From Hirsutella rhossiliensis (taxonomy: Eukaryota > Ascomycota > Sordariomycetes > Hypocreales > Ophiocordycipitaceae), in contig NW_025408681.1 of NCBI RefSeq assembly GCF_020360975.1, positions 496,001 through 560,000 of the forward strand: DNA of 64,000 bases. The letters are read 5' to 3'. The stretch's first letter is position 1; each line of letters begins with the position of its first letter. The notes below the pieces were generated by a model. The model had not been told where the DNA came from, did not search any database, and saw only the letters and a program-made list of their open reading frames with translations. This document shows positions 54,226 to 63,831 of this stretch, in pieces. A program made the translations under genes and the position numbers.

Positions 54226-54651
54226 ATGGGGGGGTCCACTATCTGCAGGCTCTTCGCATCAGCCGCACGAGCGCCAGGAATGAAGAGCTTGGAAGGTTTG
54301 GCTAGGCTGCCCACCACCAACGATTGCAGGATCTCCGCCTTGCAGAGAAATCCAAGTACAGCCTCACTAATCCCTCCTACTCGTGCCCGCCCCCACTTTA
54401 AGGGGATTCGCTTTGGCTCACCCACTAAAGTGGGGCGTGGCACGGGTACGTGGTCGAGGCCTGCCCGACCCAGCGACGTAGGCCAATCATTCGAAATATA
54501 TGTGGTTCCTTCCTTCCTTAACCTACCTCCTAAACCTTCGGAACAACAAGTCTTGATCGAAATCCCGGCAGGTTTAGATCCAACGCACCGTTCAGCCCTA
54601 ACCTTCTTCGGAGCTACACGCATCTTCGCTACCAATAACCTTACCACATAG
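54226..54651 (+). CDS. Doubtful ORF overlapping a palindromic repeat
   Basis: 142 codons from ATG 54226, no recognisable domain. It reads through the palindrome at 54382-54444, so the frame is more likely chance than a gene. Confidence 0.2.
   Translation: MGGSTICRLFASAARAPGMKSLEGLARLPTTNDCRISALQRNPSTASLIPPTRARPHFKGIRFGSPTKVGRGTGTWSRPARPSDVGQSFEIYVVPSFLNLPPKPSEQQVLIEIPAGLDPTHRSALTFFGATRIFATNNLTT
54382..54444. repeat. 63-bp palindromic hairpin repeat, copy A
   Basis: Arms CGTGCCCGCCCCCACTTTA and TAAAGTGGGGCGTGGCACG around a loop containing ATTCGCTTTGG. A related hairpin lies at 59847-59906 in the opposite sense. Both are preceded by ACTCGTGCCCG when oriented alike. Confidence 0.7.
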
Positions 54652-54872
54652 GATTAGGTGCGTATCCCTGACGTAAGACTGACAGTCTGCGCACGTTTAC
54701 GGTAACTAAGGCGTCTTGGCACGGGGCAAGGGGATTTAGATTCTCGGCTTTCCTTAACCCTCCTTACCCCCAGACCCCGCCTTGGTAAGAAAATTTGACC
54801 TTCGTCACCTTCCTCTCTTCATGAACTTGCCTTCCAAATCTGCCTTCCAAATATCAAATCTTCAAGCAGATC

Positions 54873-56029
54873 ATGGAAGGCGACTCGTTGACCTCCAGCG
54901 TTAACGGGCCTCAGACAAGCCGAGTCGCACTGCTCTTCAACCAGCTAAGCAACTATGAGCGCGCGCCTAAAGGGTTCATGAAGTCGTGGCGAGAAACCCA
55001 ACAAGCTGGAGAGTGTTCAACCGCAAGAATATTCCTAGACGAAGGCAAATTCCCAGCCTGGTTCGCATATTTTCTCACCAAGAACGCTGCAGAAACCCGG
55101 TATCATTTCCATGGGAAAGCTGAGTGTTCTCGTTTGATCAGTGATCTGGAGACTGAGTCTGTCGCGTCTCGAAACTGTTGGCGGCACAAGTTGCCGCCGC
55201 GATTGACCGGAAGTAGCTCAGAAAATCAACAGTCTGCATCACAAAAGGATCAAACCGCTTCAAAATGGAAGCATGGTCCATGACTCGAAGAAAAGACGCA
55301 GTGAGTCGTCGGCCATATCCCAGTGAGCCTTCTAATACGGAACAGGTATAATAGACAGTGATGATCGTCCACCACCTTCCCCTGCCAATCTGCGCAGCCC
55401 GACCACGACGCCAAACGTGCCGGAACTGTCTCTCGATCATGTGCCAGATCAAACGTCGCTATGCTCTTCTGTCGACCTATCCTATTGCTTCGCCGAAAAT
55501 GAACATGTGCTTGTCAATGCGTCCCTCGCCAATGCTACGCGCCTCTTTCCACGAGACCTCTCGAACGGTATCAAGAGAAATCATGACCCAATAGACGGAA
55601 ACGTTCTGGCTGCCGCCATATCAATGACATTTCCCAATGCGCCGTTCACGGAAAAATTTGGATGTCAGATGGCACTGAAGTCACAGACGACAAGGTACAG
55701 CATCTTGCACGAGAATTATTCGAGGTGCGCTTAGAGACGAGGGCCGGACTTCGGTATGTGTGTTTCGCCGGCGGCTGCTCGAAAATACTGCCCAACCCCA
55801 AATTCACATTCCAGGGGTGTCGGCGCAACGTTATTCTGTCCACTTCGGCTCCGATATATCCAATGCAATCACAGCAAGCCCTCTGTATCAGGATGAAACC
55901 AGGCAATGGCGCGACAGTACAGACTGCGTATCAATGGTAATCTCGCACCAAGCTCACGACGGAGCTCTCATCTTCGTATCTCTGGGGTTATGGGAAGGAA
56001 TTCAGATCAGGAAGAAATTGTATGTTTGA
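54873..56029 (+). CDS. Hypothetical protein gene, two or more exons, frame breaks in base runs
   Basis: Not recognised. ATG 54873 (MEGDSLTSSVNGPQ), then a frame with FLDEGKFPAWFAYFLTKN. An intron at about 55299-55345 (GTGAGT donor, TCTAAT branch, CAG acceptor) joins HDSKKRR, a nuclear-signal-like cluster, to SIIDSDDRPP. The frame then runs through LSYCFAENEHVLVNASLANA, DDKVQHLARELFEVRLE and SDISNAITASPLYQDETRQW to a TAA/TGA near 56029. Three breaks need one base each: at 55243-55246 (A run), 55652-55656 (A run) and 55814-55817 (G run). A host gene of about 370 residues is the likely truth. Confidence 0.6.
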
Positions 56030-56299
56030 TGGTGTGGATGCTCAAGTTCCTTCTTTCACCCTCCCATCCCTGCCGCCAAACAAAAGACTAGTGCCCTTCG
56101 GCACCGTCCCCTCCCCATCGCAGGTCTCGTGGGCTTTCGTAGGGGTTTTTGTATCGCCAGTATTATAGATTTGTATGAAGGAGTTCCTCCAGTACACCAT
56201 TTGGCCTGATCCATCAATTGTGGTGGGAGTTTTTCCAGCATCGCTGAAGAAACTTTCGTCTTTCGTGAGATCTTGTATCTCAAATGACTGATGATCATG

Positions 56300-56653
56300 T
56301 TAGGCGAATCCTGATTTACAGAAGGGAACAGACCATCGGAATCTGATCTTTGCACTCAAGAAAGCAAAATTTAAGGATCGTGACTGATGGAAGCCTTCGG
56401 CGCCCGGCGCGGTCTGGTCGAGAGCGTTGCGAATTGGAGGCGAACGACGATTATCGTTGAAGATGAGGCGGCAGTATTTGAGCGTCACAAGCTGCACAAA
56501 GTCTCCTGATTTTGGATCGCGACCAAGGATAGTAGAGTCCTTTGGGATGGGCGTGATCAGATCGACGACATGGTTGGGGGAGGTGGCGAAGGAGGGGTTG
56601 GGCATGGATGCGTCTGGCAGGAAAATCTTAGATTCGAAGTGGGGGCACGCCAT
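56300..56653 (-). CDS. Hypothetical ORF
   Basis: 117 codons from ATG 56653 (MACPHFESKIFLPDASMP), with HVVDLITPIPKDSTILGRDP and LVTLKYCRLIFNDNRRSP. It has normal residue composition and may be one exon of a longer gene, but no family was recognised and no partner exon is certain. Confidence 0.35.
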   Translation of the reverse strand: MACPHFESKIFLPDASMPNPSFATSPNHVVDLITPIPKDSTILGRDPKSGDFVQLVTLKYCRLIFNDNRRSPPIRNALDQTAPGAEGFHQSRSLNFAFLSAKIRFRWSVPFCKSGFA

Positions 56654-56743
56654 AACCTCGGTATTAGAGGGGGTCGCAAAATTGACCGTGGCCTTAGGTC
56701 ACGTGGGGGAAGGGATGAAAGGGAGCAGAGTATTATCAAGGGG

Positions 56744-57176
56744 GTGGTTATCCGTACAACACATTTTGGTAAATGTACAACAGAAAGTGGAGTAAACGTG
56801 GCTTGGGTGTACCTAATACATGGCCAAAGGTCGTAGGCATGCAGGCATAGCACTTACACAAGGCCACACAGGCAGAGGTTGCAAGGCCATAACAGCCAGA
56901 CGTTGTGAAGCCTGCAGAGTGTTGCAAGGCTATACAAGAAGAGGGCACACAAGCAGAGGCCATACAAATCAGGCGGCTTGCAGCCTCACAAGGCTATAGC
57001 CTGCCTGCTGCCATGTCGTATTGCGCGAGAGGCGGGTGATGCGCACGTACTAAGTACCTTCTATACATTTGACTGTGGCGTACTGTGGCGTATAGAGCCA
57101 GCCAATAGAAAAGGTGGCGCCACGTCTGCCCTGCCTTTGTTGTACATTTACCAAAATGTGTTGTACGGATAACCAC
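56744..57176. mobile_element. Mite-2: 433-bp element with 39-bp perfect TIRs
   Basis: The TIR begins GTGGTTATCCGTACAACAC and is perfect over 39 bp (56744-56782 and 57138-57176). The interior is non-coding, with repeated CAAGGCYATA words. No clear target duplication. The right end lies only 8 bp from the left end of Pogo-2. The TIR does not match any autonomous element in the window. Confidence 0.85.
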
Positions 57177-57184
57177 TCCCATTA

Positions 57185-59836
57185 CTAGGGGCCTCAAAGT
57201 CAGCCAATCCCGTGACAGCTCCACAGTCACGGGGGCGGTTGACCTAGAAAAGCTCGTTGACCTGGAAAAAGAAGTACATAAGAGCCCCGCCATTTTGCTA
57301 GAACTTAAAAGTACCTCTCTTCCTCGATAAGTGCAACACATGTTCGCTTTATTGCAAGCTAGTCATAGCAATGCAAATGCATCACCATACTGCCTTTGAG
57401 GTGTTTTTGGTGTTTTGGCATCGAATTGAGCTCTATTCGATTTCTTCTTCCTTCCCAGCCTCGAGCGCGTCTTATGATTCCTCTTTATCGCATCTCGATG
57501 CCGTCAGCTTCCAAGGAAAGCGTCTGACGGCAAATAGCACGCTTATTTGCCTCCATCACCACTAATTCGGCTGCTTCCTTTACAATCTCGCGATCATAGT
57601 ACTCCGGCCACATGATCGCCTTGCTTTGCCCTACGCCGCGGTTGTGTAGCTCGCGGAGAATCCTGTAGCTTGCGCACATCCACTCATTGCAATTGAGGTG
57701 TGCGCGCTTGTCGCCCTTGGCCCAGAGACCTCTGATGTCTCGAATCTTCGCCTCTGTGATGCTAATCCTGACGTTGAAGCGTACCTTGCGAAGCCAGCGG
57801 CGTATATAGCCAGCTTCGTCGCGAACCTCCTTATTCCTGACTCTCTGTGCCTCCTCTTCTTGTGCCGCTTGTCTATTGTATTCGTCTCGGGCGACTCGAA
57901 TTCTAGCGTCACCGTCGCTTAATGGGCCGTATCTCGCTACAATAGTTGTCTGTTGCTGGAGACTGGAGCGCTTGGCTTGTTTCTCTTTATCTTCGTCATC
58001 TCGGCCGTTGCGGTGATGCCGTTGAGAGCGAGGGTTTTGTCGGCTTTCCGCGCCTTCTCATAGACGTATGTGACGGAGGAGTCAACGGCATGTGGAGTCA
58101 ACTGATGTGGCTAGACGAAGCTGTACGTAGGCGTGATACCTCTGAATCGTAGAGAGGTTGAGTCTCGGCGTTGAAACATTGTTCCAGTTGAATCGTTGAA
58201 TCGAGGCGGCGTGTGTGGCGATGGTGTTGATGGTCTTGCTGCCTGAGGCCCGCCCTGAGGCTCGCTTTCGATCGAGCCCGGCAGGTCCTTAATGGCCACT
58301 TCTTCTGTGAGCGACGAGAGCGTGTCTTGAAGCTGGGAGAGCACGATCCCGGATTGAATGGGAAGAGGCCACATTTCTGCCAAGATGAGAGAATTGTGTG
58401 CTTTTGAAGGTGCGAGTGCGGACCTCTTGGAGATGATATAGAAAATCGGACTTGTTAAAGTCATATGCCCCGTCAGCAATCTCACGATGTAGAACTTGTT
58501 GATGCCAGTGTTTGTATGACCTAAAAACGCCGACATCAAGAGGTTGAAGCTGATGTGTAAGATGGGGAGGCATTGGGAAGACCTTAATGTTGTGATCGAA
58601 GCAGAAGTGAACCATCTCTTCTGTATAGTGATTATCACAGCTATCCATAAGTAGAAGCCGCTTCTGAAGTGGATCAACCGGTCTCGTGTGTTTCTCGAAG
58701 TGTTTGATCCATTCAATCGCGATGACATCGTTAATATACCCCTTTTGGCTGGTTGAAATGATGGTATCGTCGTCAAGGCTGTTGGTAACCCAACGGGCAG
58801 GAATTTGGACTCCAGGGAGTATCACAAACGAAGGAATGCAACTCCCAGCTGCAGAAATAGCCTCAATCGCTGTGACCGACACTGTATCGTGAGCGTCAGA
58901 TAAAATAGGGGTATCAATCTCGCGGAAGGTCCAAATAAATGTGCCTTTATGTAGATATCCCACCATGAAGCCTGTCTCGTCGAAATTCCAGGTGTTCTTA
59001 GGGAGAATCTCGTCTTTCTCGATCGTTTGAGACCAGCCGCGAAAAAAAGCCTCAACGTGGATGCGATCTTGCATAGCCTTCCGTTTGATGTCTCGCGCTG
59101 CTGCTCTTCGACGGTGGAAGAGTTCTCTATGCCGCTGTATAAAGCGCTTGGCCCAGGCTCGCGATGCTGTAGCTCCCACGCCCTTTGCCTTGAGAATGGC
59201 GTTGGCGTGTTGTTGGAGCGCACGACCCTGGATGTGGTGCCCTGTGTGATGCGGCGATGTGCCCGCAAAATACCTCCTCTTCATCCGAGGAATCAAGCAG
59301 GGCACGGTTGCCCCATTCTCGGCCGTTGAGTGATGCCCATTGACTCGATAATAGAGGCGCTTGTAGGGCACGCCAAGCGCCTCGCCGCGGCCACAATTGA
59401 GCCGTAGAAGCCCTCGTAGTAGAGCTCTGCTCCTGCAATAGTTCGCGTCTCGAGGTTTGCGGTTGTATGGCGCGAAAAGTTGGGTAAGCCGGTAGCAGAA
59501 TCGATCCATTTTTGGACAGCAGACTCTTTAGCTTTTGAAGAAGCCATAGTCAAAGAATTGGCCTTCCTCGATGACTATTGAGATAGTGACGTGACGATAA
59601 AATGGAGTGTTATGACGCCATCGTGAAATGGGTTCTGAATTATTGCCATAGGGGTATATGCGGGGTCGAATTGTAACTATGGTAGATATGATCTTAAACA
59701 TGTCTACTTTTATTGTATGATGCGTGCACACTAATTGAAGTACCCAGGTTTTTTCAGGTCAACGAGCTTTTTCTAGGTCAACCGCCCCCGTGACTGTGGA
59801 GCTGTCACGGGATTGGCCGACTTTGAGGCCCCCTAG
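57185..59836 (-). mobile_element. Pogo-2: pogo-type DNA transposon
   Basis: 2652 bp with about 77-bp TIRs (CTAGGGGCCTCAAAGTC...) that differ by a few bases, and TA duplications at 57183-57184 and 59837-59838. Each TIR contains a CCCGTGAC/GTCACGGG palindrome and GTTGACCT followed by an A run twice. Its TIRs and transposase are different from Pogo-1. Confidence 0.92.
57485..59547 (-). pseudogene. Pogo-2 transposase (frameshifted)
   Basis: ATG 59547 (MASSKAKESAVQKWID), with helix-turn-helix material in the first 80 residues. After a frame break near 59330 comes the CENP-B-like HTH (ILKAKGVGATASRAWAKRFI) and the catalytic core: WNFDETGFMVGY, RLLLMDSCDNHYTEEM and LTHQLQPLDVGVFRSYKHW, the pogo DDD triad region. 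Further breaks near 58430 and in 57900-58130 precede a basic C-terminus (WMCASYRILRELHNRGVGQS) ending GIEMR at 57485. About 680 residues if rejoined. Confidence 0.88.
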
Positions 59837-59846
59837 TATCAATATT

Positions 59847-59906
59847 GTGCCGCCCCACTTTTTCGGATTGACACGAAGCGAAATCCGAAAAAGTGGGGTC
59901 GGGCAC
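59847..59906. repeat. 60-bp palindromic hairpin repeat, copy B
   Basis: Arms with a 17-bp perfect pairing core (CCCCACTTTTTCGGATT) extended by GTGCC/GGCAC, and a loop GACACGAAGCGA. Lies 11 bp beyond the Pogo-2 right end. Related to copy A at 54382-54444. Confidence 0.75.
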
Positions 59907-60480
59907 GAGTAAAGAGTAGTCTGTAAGTATTGAATGGCCCAGGGTCAAGCGTGTGTGGGTACGGAATGCCCTTGCCTTGTGCCTTTGCCTTGAGGAACGA
60001 TGTCTTGAGGAACGAAAGGACTTCATTAGCGCGCGGGAAAAAGGCCCCAGACTTGCTTCACCCTCAGAATTCTCCGCCTCTGATTGGCCCACCAGGTCTC
60101 TCTCCGCACCTTGGACACGAGCATGATGCCGTCTGGAGTTCGGCAGCGCGATAGCTACACGTACAAGCTGTACGGGTCGCACTGCGAGGGCACAACCATT
60201 CCATCGATCTTCGTCGTCCGTGTCCCTCGCAGCTCGAGGGCCACGCGCTCAAGCGTTCGGCCCTGCACCTTATAGTCCGTGCACGCGAAAGGCTGCTGCG
60301 CACGGCAAACCCTTCCGGCTGACGTCGTTCTGCTGCCACGGCCGCTTTTGTTGGCAGTCTATCTTGACGCTCATCGGCGTCAGCAAGATCGTGCCCGGCG
60401 GCATCCCGACGAAGTGGAGGCCCTTTGTCGTCTCCGATTCGAGAATGATCCCCGCCGGCGGCCCGAAGTGAAGCATCATG

Positions 60481-60799
60481 TGTGTGTGTGTGTGTGTATT
60501 TTTCGTCCAGCGACCTTCAGGTCGCTCAGGTCCCCGAGACGGGGCACAGGACATGCTGAGCTGCTGGAAGTCTACAGTCTACTTATACAGTGAAAATAGG
60601 GCGGCCCACAGACCGTGAAAACACCCATGCCATCTGTTCCCGCAGAACGTAAACAAACCATCATCCAGCATTTCATCGGCTCAGAGGCACTTCTTTGCTC
60701 AGCCTGTTTCCCGTCAGCGGGACTTCCAGGCGCGACAGTTACTTTGTCTTTCTATTTGGTCTTGCGGGACCGTTGTCGGAGACTGCGAGGGCAGGCTCA
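60481..60799 (-). mobile_element. LINE-2: 5'-truncated LINE 3' end inside the helicase gene
   Basis: Reads on the minus strand as a divergent copy of the LINE-1 3' UTR and ends in a (CA)n run, (TG)n on the plus strand at 60481-60497. Flanked by a perfect 16-bp target duplication GAAGTGAAGCATCATG (60465-60480 and 60800-60815). Only about 320 bp were inserted, a typical 5'-truncated LINE integration. Confidence 0.93.
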
Positions 60800-62467
60800 G
60801 AAGTGAAGCATCATGTCGGCCGAGATCCGATGTCCCGGTACGCCTTGTCGACAATGACCTCCACCGCCGAGTAGCTGGCGCCGTTCACCAGCTTCAGCCC
60901 CTGATGGGTGTTGTGGTTCACGACGACCGGCATCCCGGCCACGAACATGAAGATGGCCGGCACCGGGATCGCGCTGTCGTCGCCCTGGTTGAGCATCATG
61001 ATCGCCTCCTTCTCCGTCGGCAGCTCCTCTTTCCACTTATGCTCGGAGATGAAGATGCGCATCATCGACTGTTGCTACCCGGAACGACAAGCTCGCCTCC
61101 ATATTTAGGTTCCAACGATTCCGGTTCAGCGGCGTCACCACGGTGATGCCCGCCTCCCACGGGATCCGCCTGCCCTCCCGGTAGCACCTTGAGTTGAGGA
61201 GGTATAGATCCGTGCGGTCCTGCACGCCCAGTCGGATTCGCTTCAGCAGCCCCTGCAATTCCGGATCCCCGGCGGCTCGCATTTGCTCGTCCAACATGAC
61301 GACCGTCGTAAACCTCTTCCACAGCGCGTGCGCTTTGTCGTGCTGGTGCCGCTGCTCGGCCCTGAACGAGTTGTCTACGTCCCACGAAAAAGCCGCGCTC
61401 GGCAGGAGGATCGACCTCTCTTGACCGGCCGGAACTGCTGAAAGTCCCCGCAGAAGAGAACGATGGGGATCCCCCCCAAATCTTCCGGCGATCCGCGAAG
61501 CCGGCAGAGCTGCTCGTTCACGGCGTGCAGCGTCCGTGATCCGAGCATGCTCACCTCGTCGATGACGAGCACGTCCTTCTCGTGCCAGCTCATCCGAGAC
61601 TGCCCGTGGATGAACCGCTCCGTCCGTTTTGGCAGCCGCACCCCGTCGAGATCTTTGGCCGTGTTCGCGCCCGCCCCTTGGTCCTTGCTAAACCCGCAGG
61701 CGGAGTGGATCGTGATGCCATTGATCCGCGCCGCGGCAGCCCCTGACGGCGCCGTGATCAGCAGACGATTCGAAAGGCTCTTCCTACTGAACAGCTCGAC
61801 GAGTGCCTCTATGATTCACGACTTGCCGGTACCCCCCTCGTCGCCGACGAACTGGCACAGCTGGCCGGCATCGCACCTGTCGCTTCGTCGCATCAAATCG
61901 AGCTGGCGGCATATTATTAGGAAAGCGATCGACTGCCTTTTATTCAGCGTCAACCGTGTTGCCAACCCCCTGCCCGCCGCGAAGAAGGAGGCTGATGGTC
62001 CGAACAGGACGCGCATTCCCGCGTTTACGTCGCTAGCGGTCTCGTCGGAGTCTGCCATCGTTATTTCGATCTCGTCCTCCCCGAAGCCAGTCATCACTCT
62101 CCGCAACGCAGCGCGGCGGTCGCTTCCCCAGGCCACGGGTGTGCTCTGTATGCCTTGGATCATCCGCTCCTCTCCTCCGAGGCACTTGCCTGCTGCGACT
62201 TGATGGCCTTGACCTGATCCTGCGGTGGTAGTGCGGCCCCGGAAAATATCCGCCCTGGCATGCTTATCCGCCTCTCCCTCGTTCGGTCATCACGGTGGCC
62301 GCGAGCTCGGCCGTCGAGCGCAGCGCCGATTGCTGGAATCGACAGAGCTGCTGCATCATTGCCGTGAGCTCCGGCGACTTGGCCTTCACCTGATTCGTGC
62401 CCACTGCACCTCGGACGACGTCGATCAGCCGCGTTGCGTCTCCGATGCTGTTGGACTGATACGTCGC

Positions 62468-62508
62468 TGCGGATCCCGCGCCCGCGCCCGCGCCCGCGCC
62501 CGCCTCGC
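62468..62508. repeat. GC-rich CGCCCG tandem repeat
   Basis: About six copies of CGCCCG in the helicase linker, read as an Ala-Gly repeat on the minus strand. Confidence 0.8.
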
Positions 62509-62655
62509 TCGCCCCACCCTTCTCCACGTGTGCGACCGTGGGGTCGCCATCGCTGGACGAGGCTGCCCATTGCTTGGCGTCACGCTTTGCGTCTTCAGCT
62601 GATCGTCGGAGCAGCTGCACGTGGTCGACGAGACATGATATTCTGGGAGCCAGCG

Positions 62656-62699
62656 CCTCGCGCCCGCGCCTCGCGCCCGCGCCTCGCGCCCGCGCCCAG
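62656..62699. repeat. GC-rich 12-bp tandem repeat
   Basis: Three to four units of CGCCCGCGCCTC, encoding Arg/Ala/Gly repeats in the helicase linker. A slightly different unit from that at 62468, 150 bp away. Confidence 0.8.
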
Positions 62700-62809
62700 A
62701 TGCCATTGATATCGCCTGTTTCTTCGCATAGGAAGGACTCCCACGGCACGAAAAGCGCTAGGTGCTGCACGGCTGCCCTGTGAGGGGGGGCGAGTTAGCC
62801 TCTCCGATA

Positions 62810-63145
62810 ATGCCTGTCGGCGGAGCAGTTCCCATACACACCTCCTCCGATGGCAGGACTCCTCGTCGCCGTGGGCGAAGTCCTTTGCCCGATCCCGACC
62901 AAACCCCAACCAAGAGACCGCGACTTTCTCCCGAAACTTCCACCATAGTCGCCGCCTGTAATAGTCAAGGCTCCGCCAAATCTGACACTTCCTCCGTTCT
63001 GTCTCAGGAAGACCCCGCAGAGTCAGAGACAGACACCGACCCAGTCAATCACCCAGACACATCCACCCCTGGCTCTATCAGACCTCCCACGTCGATCTCT
63101 TCCCGACCGCACCGCGCCCGACATCCGCCCAAGAATATTCTGTAA
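62810..63145 (+). CDS. Hypothetical ORF, low complexity
   Basis: First in-frame ATG at 62810. About 111 codons rich in Pro, Ser, Thr and Arg (RRRGRSPLPDPDQTPTKRPR). Could be a disordered protein end, a LINE ORF1 tail or chance. It overlaps the upstream side of the helicase gene on the other strand. Confidence 0.25.
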   Translation: MPVGGAVPIHTSSDGRTPRRRGRSPLPDPDQTPTKRPRLSPETSTIVAACNSQGSAKSDTSSVLSQEDPAESETDTDPVNHPDTSTPGSIRPPTSISSRPHRARHPPKNIL

Positions 63146-63381
63146 AGCATCGAACGAAACAACACAACATGACAAGGAACATGTTTCATCATACTCAAAC
63201 GCAAGGTGCGAAAGGCTCGAATAGGACATTCCCTTCTCCTCTTGCTCACCTTTTCACAAAGACAATCCAGTCAAAACTTCTCCAATATACTCCTTATTCT
63301 GTTTATATCTACTACCACTTAAGGGATTTTCCGATGATCTGCCGGATCTGGTGATCTGCCGGATTGCGACGACTTCGCACA

Positions 63382-63790
63382 GCCTCCATGGCGTAGTGGT
63401 GACACGTCTGGAGCCTCTGCGTCGCAGAGGGGTCGGTTCGAAGCCGTCTGGAGGCACCCCTGAGCGAACAGGGTACACCCGGGTTCCCGCCCGTCAACAG
63501 GGAACAGCGTCATGAGAGAACACAATCGGCGTACCAACCACCATCAATGACTAACACAACCACGCTTCAACTTCGACACATCGCGCTTCAGTTGCTGGGA
63601 ATAGGATGCTAAACACTTGGAGAAATTGACCTTCAAGCAGGTCTGTCATGGAGCAAGACAGTGGTACGGTTGGCGCAGCGTAAGATGATCTGTGGGGCTT
63701 GGGGAGTCAAGGAACAAAACGTGCTGAACTGTACTCTGGACTGTGTAAAGGCCTTATAGGGACGAAATAAATCCTACCTACCTACCTACC
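63382..63790 (+). repeat. Sine-1: candidate tRNA-headed SINE
   Basis: Starts with a 74-nt tRNA-like head (63382-63455): 7-bp acceptor stem GCCTCCA/TGGAGGC, A box TGGCGTAGTGG (63389-63399), B box GGTTCGAAGCC (63435-63445), and a T-arm with TTCGAAG loop. A non-coding body of about 330 bp ends in GAAATAAAT and a (CTAC)n tail (about 63772-63790). The anticodon region is enlarged (CCTCTGC/GCAGAGG hairpin), so it is not a normal tRNA. No target duplication was found, so the 3' limit is inferred from the tail. Confidence 0.6.
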
Positions 63791-63831
63791 GACATTCTGT
63801 CTCAACATCAATCTGGAACGTCTCAACAACC

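Larger units (their letters stand above)
60020..62770 (-). pseudogene. Helitron-type PIF1 helicase, decayed and split by LINE-2
   Basis: Order on the minus strand: LALFVPWESFL, a low-complexity linker, NKRQSIAFLIICRQLD, Walker A DEGGTGKS (61816-61835), Walker B DVLVIDEVSMLGSRTLH, GIPIVLFCGDFQQFRPV, WEAGITVVTPLNRNRWN, FVAGMPVVVNHNTHQGL, then (after LINE-2) GLHFVGMPPGTILL, KVQGRTLERVALEL and LSRC. This is the helicase module of rolling-circle Helitrons. The Rep nuclease is not in the window. In-frame stops occur right after Walker A (TGA for CGA) and in the YVQLSRC motif (TAG for CAG). No Helitron ends were identified with confidence. Confidence 0.85.

Noticed and set aside
59847..59906. Helitron 3' terminal hairpin for the helicase gene
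   Set aside because: It lies on the correct side, but it is much longer than typical Helitron hairpins and is not followed by CTRR; a relative occurs at 54.4 kb without helicase.
60481..60500. Telomere-like or Z-DNA-forming (TG)n tract as a chromosome-end signal
   Set aside because: The (TG)n run is the tail of the LINE-2 insertion, bounded by its target duplication. No TTAGGG arrays were seen in the window.
63382..63455. Functional tRNA gene
   Set aside because: The anticodon arm is displaced and enlarged and one T-stem pair is broken, although the acceptor stem and both promoter boxes are good. Reported as a SINE head instead.
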